Positions 59,519 to 64,000 of a stretch of DNA of 64,000 nt are shown here, in pieces. The notes below the pieces were generated by a model, which did not search any database, was not told where the DNA came from, and saw only the letters and a program-made list of their open reading frames with translations. Origin of the DNA: Cotesia glomerata (lineage: Eukaryota > Arthropoda > Insecta > Hymenoptera > Braconidae); the NCBI RefSeq assembly GCF_020080835.1, contig NW_025402441.1, positions 1-64,000 of the forward strand. Direction: 5' to 3'. The position numbers and the translations under genes were made by a program. Positions within the stretch are counted from its first letter, which is position 1, and every line of letters starts with the position of its first letter.

Positions 59519-60185
59519 TGAGAAGTTACTAAAATTGTTTTATCATATCTTATATTTTATTGTTATTTCTGTTTAATTAATTAAAAAGTCAATCAAAGTA
59601 TCATTATTAAGTGAAATGGATTATTAATATATATAATAAATTGAATTTATGATAATTTTCTACCAGATTTTTTAGGTAAGTAAATATTTTCCTCTAAAAA
59701 TCTATAAAAATTATCATTTGTTAAATTATCAAGAATTTTAGACCTGTAATCTATCAAATAAATGTATAAATTTATTTTTAAGTTGATAATATTATATTAT
59801 TTATACATATATATATTGATTTTTTTGCGTTTACAAAAAAAAAAGCACAATTTTAAACAGTCTGAACTTTGAGGCTCGATATCTTCGAAACGGTTCGACT
59901 TACGCAAAATATCATTCAAGCCTTTTTTGTAGAGCATTAAATTTCCTATAACGACTATTTTTGGTATACTTATAAAGTATCTCGTTATCGTGTTACAAAA
60001 TTCCAAAATTAAAAAAAAAATTTTCCCATGTTATTTAAATGAGAAATAGAAAATTACGCGTCGCCACCTCAAATATTAATATTAAGAGCTCTCCTTTAAA
60101 CAGGGCCTTTTTCTCAATGTACTCTAATGGTTTCTCAATGTTCTCCGAGAAAAAAAAAATTTTCGGTTTTTTTGAGACACTCTAG

Positions 60186-60660
60186 TCGATATACCGTATG
60201 GCCACCGTAGATTACAGTATCATTTTACTTGCACAGTAGAAACCGTAAACATAAAACACCGTTACGTACAGTAAAGAACGGTGAAAATATGGTATAGAAC
60301 GGTACAATTACGGTAGCATACGGTGAAAATACGGCAGAATATATACTTCTGAACTTTCCGCATTAGCGTATTCCAATGATAACCTACCGTTAAATATACC
60401 CTATTTTAGCGACGAGTTATCGTACAATTACGGTACATTACCGTAAAATTATGGTCCTTGAGCGTATAATAACAGTACTTTTCTAACCGAATAATTATAG
60501 TATTTTACTAACAATTACGGTACTTTACCGTACAATTAAGGTATCTTACCGTACAATAATGGTAAATTACTGTACAATCGCGGTAATTTGCTGTAAAATC
60601 TCTGTAGGTTAAAGTGTCATATTGTATTACGGTAAATTACTGTACGTACCGTACTCTAGG
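60186..60660. repeat. ACGGTA/TACCGT repeat block
   Basis: Dozens of TACGGTA and TACCGTA motifs in both orientations at intervals of 8-20 bp, with AATTACGGTA phrases. Probably a decayed palindromic satellite or MITE array. No gene. Confidence 0.7.
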
Positions 60661-60672
60661 TCTGTGTCACTA

Positions 60673-60675
<3 letters not shown>

Positions 60676-60752
<77 letters not shown>

Positions 60753-60754
60753 AG
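60676..60754. repeat. (GT)n microsatellite
   Basis: A pure GT run of about 75 bp directly before the T-run that forms the tail of the next LINE. Confidence 0.95.
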
Positions 60755-61023
60755 TTTTTTTTTTTTTTTTTTTTTTTTTTATAGAGGAGGTAAAATACGT
60801 TTACGTATGCCAGGACTTGGTGTTGTTGCCAGGACTAGGTGTTGGTGCCTGGATATGTCGGACTCAGAAGACAATATTATTTTGCAACAATACCGAATAA
60901 ACATCCTCCTCTCTCGTTTCCCTATATATGTTACAGGGAAGACTGGATCAGGACCGCGTTAGCATTACTTCAATCCAGTCCATGTTGTGCCTCACGACAC
61001 CTACTTCTTGTTATTACTGGTTT

Positions 61024-63877
61024 CTAATCCCTTTCTGCGATTTTTTTTTTCAAGAGACGCTGCGCGTAGGCTACTACAGCTGTCCAGTTTTCTTCTTTTT
61101 TGATCATGCAGGTTACCAAGCTCTCAGGGGAGAGCGCGATGCCCATTGTTTTTTCGGTGCAGATTCTATCGTCCTTCCATCGATCACACTCGAAAAACGT
61201 GTGCTCGGCGTTGTCAATTTTGTCTGGACAGTATTTGAACGTTGGTGTGCTGTGCAAACCCATCTTGAATAGATAGGCATTGAACTGCCCATGTCCCGTC
61301 AGTAGCTGGGTCAGAAAGAAGTCCGTGTCCCCGTGCTTCCGAGAAAGCCAGACGTTGATGTTTGGGATCAGTCGCGCTGTCCATCTGCCTGTCTCTCCCG
61401 ACGTCCATCGGTCCTGCCACTCTTGCTGCATTTCCGTTTTTATTGGCAACTCTGAGAGCGCATCGCCGCTGCACTGCTGCCATTTTCCGCCGATAGGTTT
61501 TCTGCTTTAATATATCTGCCCATATTTCCGCTCCATAAAGCAGTACCGAATGGACTGCTTCCAGAAGGACTCTCCTCTTTTTGGTTCTTGGTCCCATAGT
61601 ATTCGTCATAATTCTTGCTAGGCTAGACACCGTCTTGTTGGCTTTCTGGCATGCACTATCGAGGTGTTCGCGGAAAGATAGTTTCTCGTCTATCATTACC
61701 CCCAGATAGCGCAGGGCCCTTGTTGACGTTAGCATTATTCCTCCCATGTCCACAGCAAATGGTTTTGGGAACCATTTTTGGCGAGTCAGAACGACCATCT
61801 CGGTTTTGTGTTTTGCGAGTTTCAGGTGGTGTTTATCGAGCCAAGTCTCGACAGCATCAATGGTTTCCCAAACGAGTAGTTCGGCCTCCTCTACGCTGTC
61901 TACTATTATCGTGGCCGCGACGTCGTCTGCAAAGCCCGTTAGCTCCACTTGCTTTGGCAATGGGATTTCCAGAAGCTCGTCGTAGTCCGCGTTCCATAGA
62001 TCGGGCCCCATTATTGAGCCTTGCGGCACGCCAGCCGTTATGGCGTATTCTTGTGGACCTTCCGTGGTTTCTGCTATCAGCTTTCTCTCGTCAAGGTAGT
62101 TGTCGACAAGTGCCAGATTCTCCGGCTCCACTTCAAATCTGTGCTCCAGGGCGTCCAAAATATCTCTCCAATTTGCGCTGTTAAAGGCATTTCTAATGTC
62201 TAGCGTGAGGACAAGACACACCTTGCGGGCTTTGAGGCTACCAGTCCATGCTTCTCTCGCTGTCGCTACGACTTTCTGGACCGCGCCTACTGTTGAACGT
62301 CCTTTCCGGAAGCCGTGTTGGTTTGCGGCAAAACCTCCAGCACGGTCTATGTCGTTGCGAAGTCTCCCTTGTATGAGCTTCTCGAGCAGTTTTCCAGCAA
62401 TGTCCAGCATACAGAGTGGTCTAAACGACGAAGGTGTTATGGGGGTTCCCTTACCGTTGTCTAAGAGAACCAATCTCTGCCGTTTCCAGACTACGGGAAA
62501 TGTGCCAGTTGCCAAGCATGCGTTGTAGGTGTTCAGGAGTATGTCTGGGTATTCCAGGGCTACAGTTTTGATCACCGATGCCGGGATGCCATCAGGTCCA
62601 GGTGCCTTTCCTGTTTTGAGTGACTTGGCCGCGTCTTGTAATTCCTTAGTTGTGAAGGGTGTTACTTCGCTGTTCTTAGTGTAGTGTTTCTTCTCCCGCG
62701 GTGGGTGTTTGGGGAAAAGCTCCGTTACAATGCTCTCCATCAAGGCAGGAGATTTCGGCGCCTCTGGTGAAGCCTTTCCAAGTCATTTGGCGACAATTTG
62801 GTAGGCTTTACCCCAGAGAACATTGTCGAGATCGTTGCAGATCTCTTTCCACAGTTTCGCTTTACTTGCTTTAATGGCTCGGTTTAGCGTCTTTTTGGCC
62901 TGCTTGTACTCTTTTGAATACAAGTCCTGGCTTGGGGAGCGTTTCGTAGCTCTCGTTGCTCGGCGACGTAGCTGATGGCATATTTTGCGAAGTTCTGCTA
63001 TGTCCGCTGACCACCAGTACGCCGGCCTGTGGAAGCTCTGGTTTTTCAGCCGCGGCATAGAGGCGTCACATGCGGTAGTAATTTCTTTCATCGTGTTTAG
63101 CACTGCCTTTTCCGTCTCGCTGCAGGTATCCGGTGTCGGGTTGTTCTGGAGGATAGACCAGCTTCGTGCGAGTGAAGCTTGCAATGCCTCTGGATCAAGC
63201 CTTTTGGCATTCCACTTCCGCTTAGAAACGTCGCGTTGTGAAACCGGAGCAAATGCCAATTCAACGCTGAATGTCACAAACTGGTGATCATTGCCACTGT
63301 ATTCTTCGGATATTGTCCAGTCTTCAATCATGTTGGCAGTCCTTGGAGTCGCCAATGAGATGTTGAGGATGGATTCTTGGTACCCTGGTCTTCTAAAGGT
63401 CGTGGTGCTCCCGGTGTTCAGCACTATTAGGTCGAGTCTAGCCACGACGTCAGCGACCTCGTTTCCTCTGGTGTCGGAGAAAGCAGCGCCCCACTCAGCC
63501 GATTTAGCGTTGAAGTCTCCGGCTACGATAACTTCGCCGTCGAACTTAGTGACCGCATCTTCTATATTTGCGAGTTTCTGTCGGAACACACTAATCCCTT
63601 CGTTAGGTGAGAGATAGACGCTCATGAAGTAGGTTGTGGGGGTTTGAATCCAGACAAAACCTGCTCCACCTCCGCTGTTGTTGACGGTAACGTTCTTTGT
63701 GTTCACAATCCAAATTGCTGCCGTGCCCGTTTCGTCTGCGAACCATGTTTTACCTTCGATGTTTAGATATTGCTCGCAGATAAAGCAGACGTCAATTTTA
63801 TCTTCGAAAACACGCTGGCGCAGCAGGTTTTGCGCCAAGGCGCACCTATTCAGGTTGCCTTGTAGTATGCGTGTCAT
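61024..63877 (-). pseudogene. R1-like ORF2: endonuclease, reverse transcriptase, zinc end
   Basis: Starts MTRILQGNLNRCALAQNLL, the typical opening of R1-group ORF2. The endonuclease follows (CFICEQYLN, VIVAGDFNAKSAEWG, NDHQFVTFSV). A single TGA (62783-62785) follows QIVAK, in the position of an expected Arg codon (CGA to TGA); the same frame continues at 62743. Reverse transcriptase: GPDGIPASVI, CLVLTLDIRNAFNSANW, GVPQGSIMGPDLWN and GFADDVAATI (FADD). Near 61450 a frameshift and probably a deletion remove some residues after VQRRCALRV. The end at 61024 has a CCHC-type zinc motif (CPDKIDNAEHTFFEC). An otherwise well preserved but inactive copy. Confidence 0.9.
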
Positions 63878-64000
63878 TTCTGACCTTTCATGGCTTCTGC
63901 AAGTGCTTTGCGGAATGCCTTACACGCTCCAGTGCCAGAAATATGGCATAGACTATCCTGGGCATCTTTGTCCGAAGCACAAAGGAAGCATTTTAACTTC
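63874..64000 (-). CDS. C-terminal end of R1-like ORF1 (partial)
   Basis: A minus-strand frame open to the window edge with a zinc knuckle (CFLCASDKDAQDSLCHISG, then C), typical of the last gag-like knuckle of R1-group ORF1. It ends at TGA 63876-63874, which overlaps the ATG of ORF2 (63877-63875) as ATGA. Confidence 0.75.
   Translation of the reverse strand, partial: KLKCFLCASDKDAQDSLCHISGTGACKAFRKALAEAMKGQK

Larger units (their letters stand above)
55811..60182 (+). mobile_element. TIR DNA transposon, 4.4 kb
   Basis: Inverted ends of about 530 bp begin GAGTGTCTCAAAAAAACCG, with TA on each side (55809-55810 and 60183-60184). Landmarks GGTGGCGACGCGTAATTTTC, ATGACATTTTGCGTAAGTCG and ACCTAAAAAATCTGGTAGAA occur inverted on the right. 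The interior has a transposase gene in several exons on the plus strand. Superfamily not assigned; motifs resemble proteins widely left uncharacterized in arthropods and cnidarians. Confidence 0.82.
60755..64000 (-). mobile_element. R1-like LINE, minus strand, runs off the window
   Basis: T26 at 60755-60780 is its poly-A tail. The 3' untranslated region occupies 60781-61023, followed by ORF2 (61024-63877) and the end of ORF1 (63876-64000). GC content is clearly higher than in the surroundings. The insertion lies directly next to a GT microsatellite, and some R1-group relatives are known to target simple repeats. Confidence 0.88.

Noticed and set aside
61280..62528. Plus-strand frames of 60-177 codons opposite the R1-like ORF2
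   Set aside because: They are antisense shadows of the GC-richer LINE coding region.
1..64000. Proviral or bracovirus-type segment in a parasitoid wasp
   Set aside because: I see no recognised bracovirus gene family or excision motif, and the window is explained by ordinary transposable elements.
1..64000. tRNA or rRNA genes, or an R1-type rDNA target
   Set aside because: No cloverleaf-like sequence with A and B boxes or rRNA stretch was recognised; the R1-like LINE sits next to a GT repeat and not in rDNA.

Overview
This is a eukaryotic, AT-rich, insect-like window built almost entirely of nested transposable elements around one host gene. That gene, on the minus strand at 35233-42252, is lipid storage droplet surface-binding protein 1 (a perilipin). 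Its seven coding exons join without a break into about 390 residues. The gene, the CR1-like and R1-like LINEs, the Ty3/gypsy element with an envelope-like gene and the many long-inverted-repeat elements fit a hymenopteran. A braconid-type parasitoid wasp is my guess, but it is an inference and not a proof.

Left part (1-9.5 kb): CA-rich microsatellite; a satellite of about 128 bp arranged head-to-head (1.1-2.45 kb); a DNA transposon with 570-590 bp terminal inverted repeats (TIRs) and a decayed four-exon transposase (2991-6813); then a 2.5 kb foldback element whose core is a GC-richer minisatellite (6924-9455).

Middle-left (9.9-31.8 kb): a small TIR element (9918-31793) split by a 20.2 kb Ty3/gypsy-type retroelement (11311-31531, 5-bp target duplication CAATA). 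The retroelement keeps LTRs, primer binding site, a gag zinc knuckle, an RNase H remnant and a broken envelope-like glycoprotein region; protease, most of the reverse transcriptase and the integrase are not visible. It was hit twice by the same family of LTR of about 2 kb (15341-22681, duplication CTCT; 28889-30928, duplication ATTT). The first of these solo LTRs was then hit by a CR1-like LINE (17283-22525). The nesting order is therefore readable from the sequence.

Middle-right (32.8-42.3 kb): MITEs, a repeat-rich intergenic stretch with a long GT tract, and the perilipin gene. Perilipin intron 6 holds a TIR element (35554-39194) that itself contains a Tc5-like transposon (36342-39022, duplication TTA). 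Intron 2 holds a small TTAA-flanked MITE.

Right part (42.3-64 kb): a giant foldback palindrome (42312-55299) starting 59 bp upstream of the perilipin start codon. It contains a second copy of the CR1-like LINE and a third LINE with a 5' inversion, bounded by an 18-bp duplication and itself split by a 1.24 kb solo LTR. After it come another TTAA MITE, a TIR transposon with a decayed transposase (55811-60182), an ACGGTA-rich repeat, and an R1-like LINE on the minus strand running off the window edge.

No tRNA, rRNA or CRISPR array was recognised. Apart from perilipin, nearly every coding region belongs to a mobile element and most are broken.
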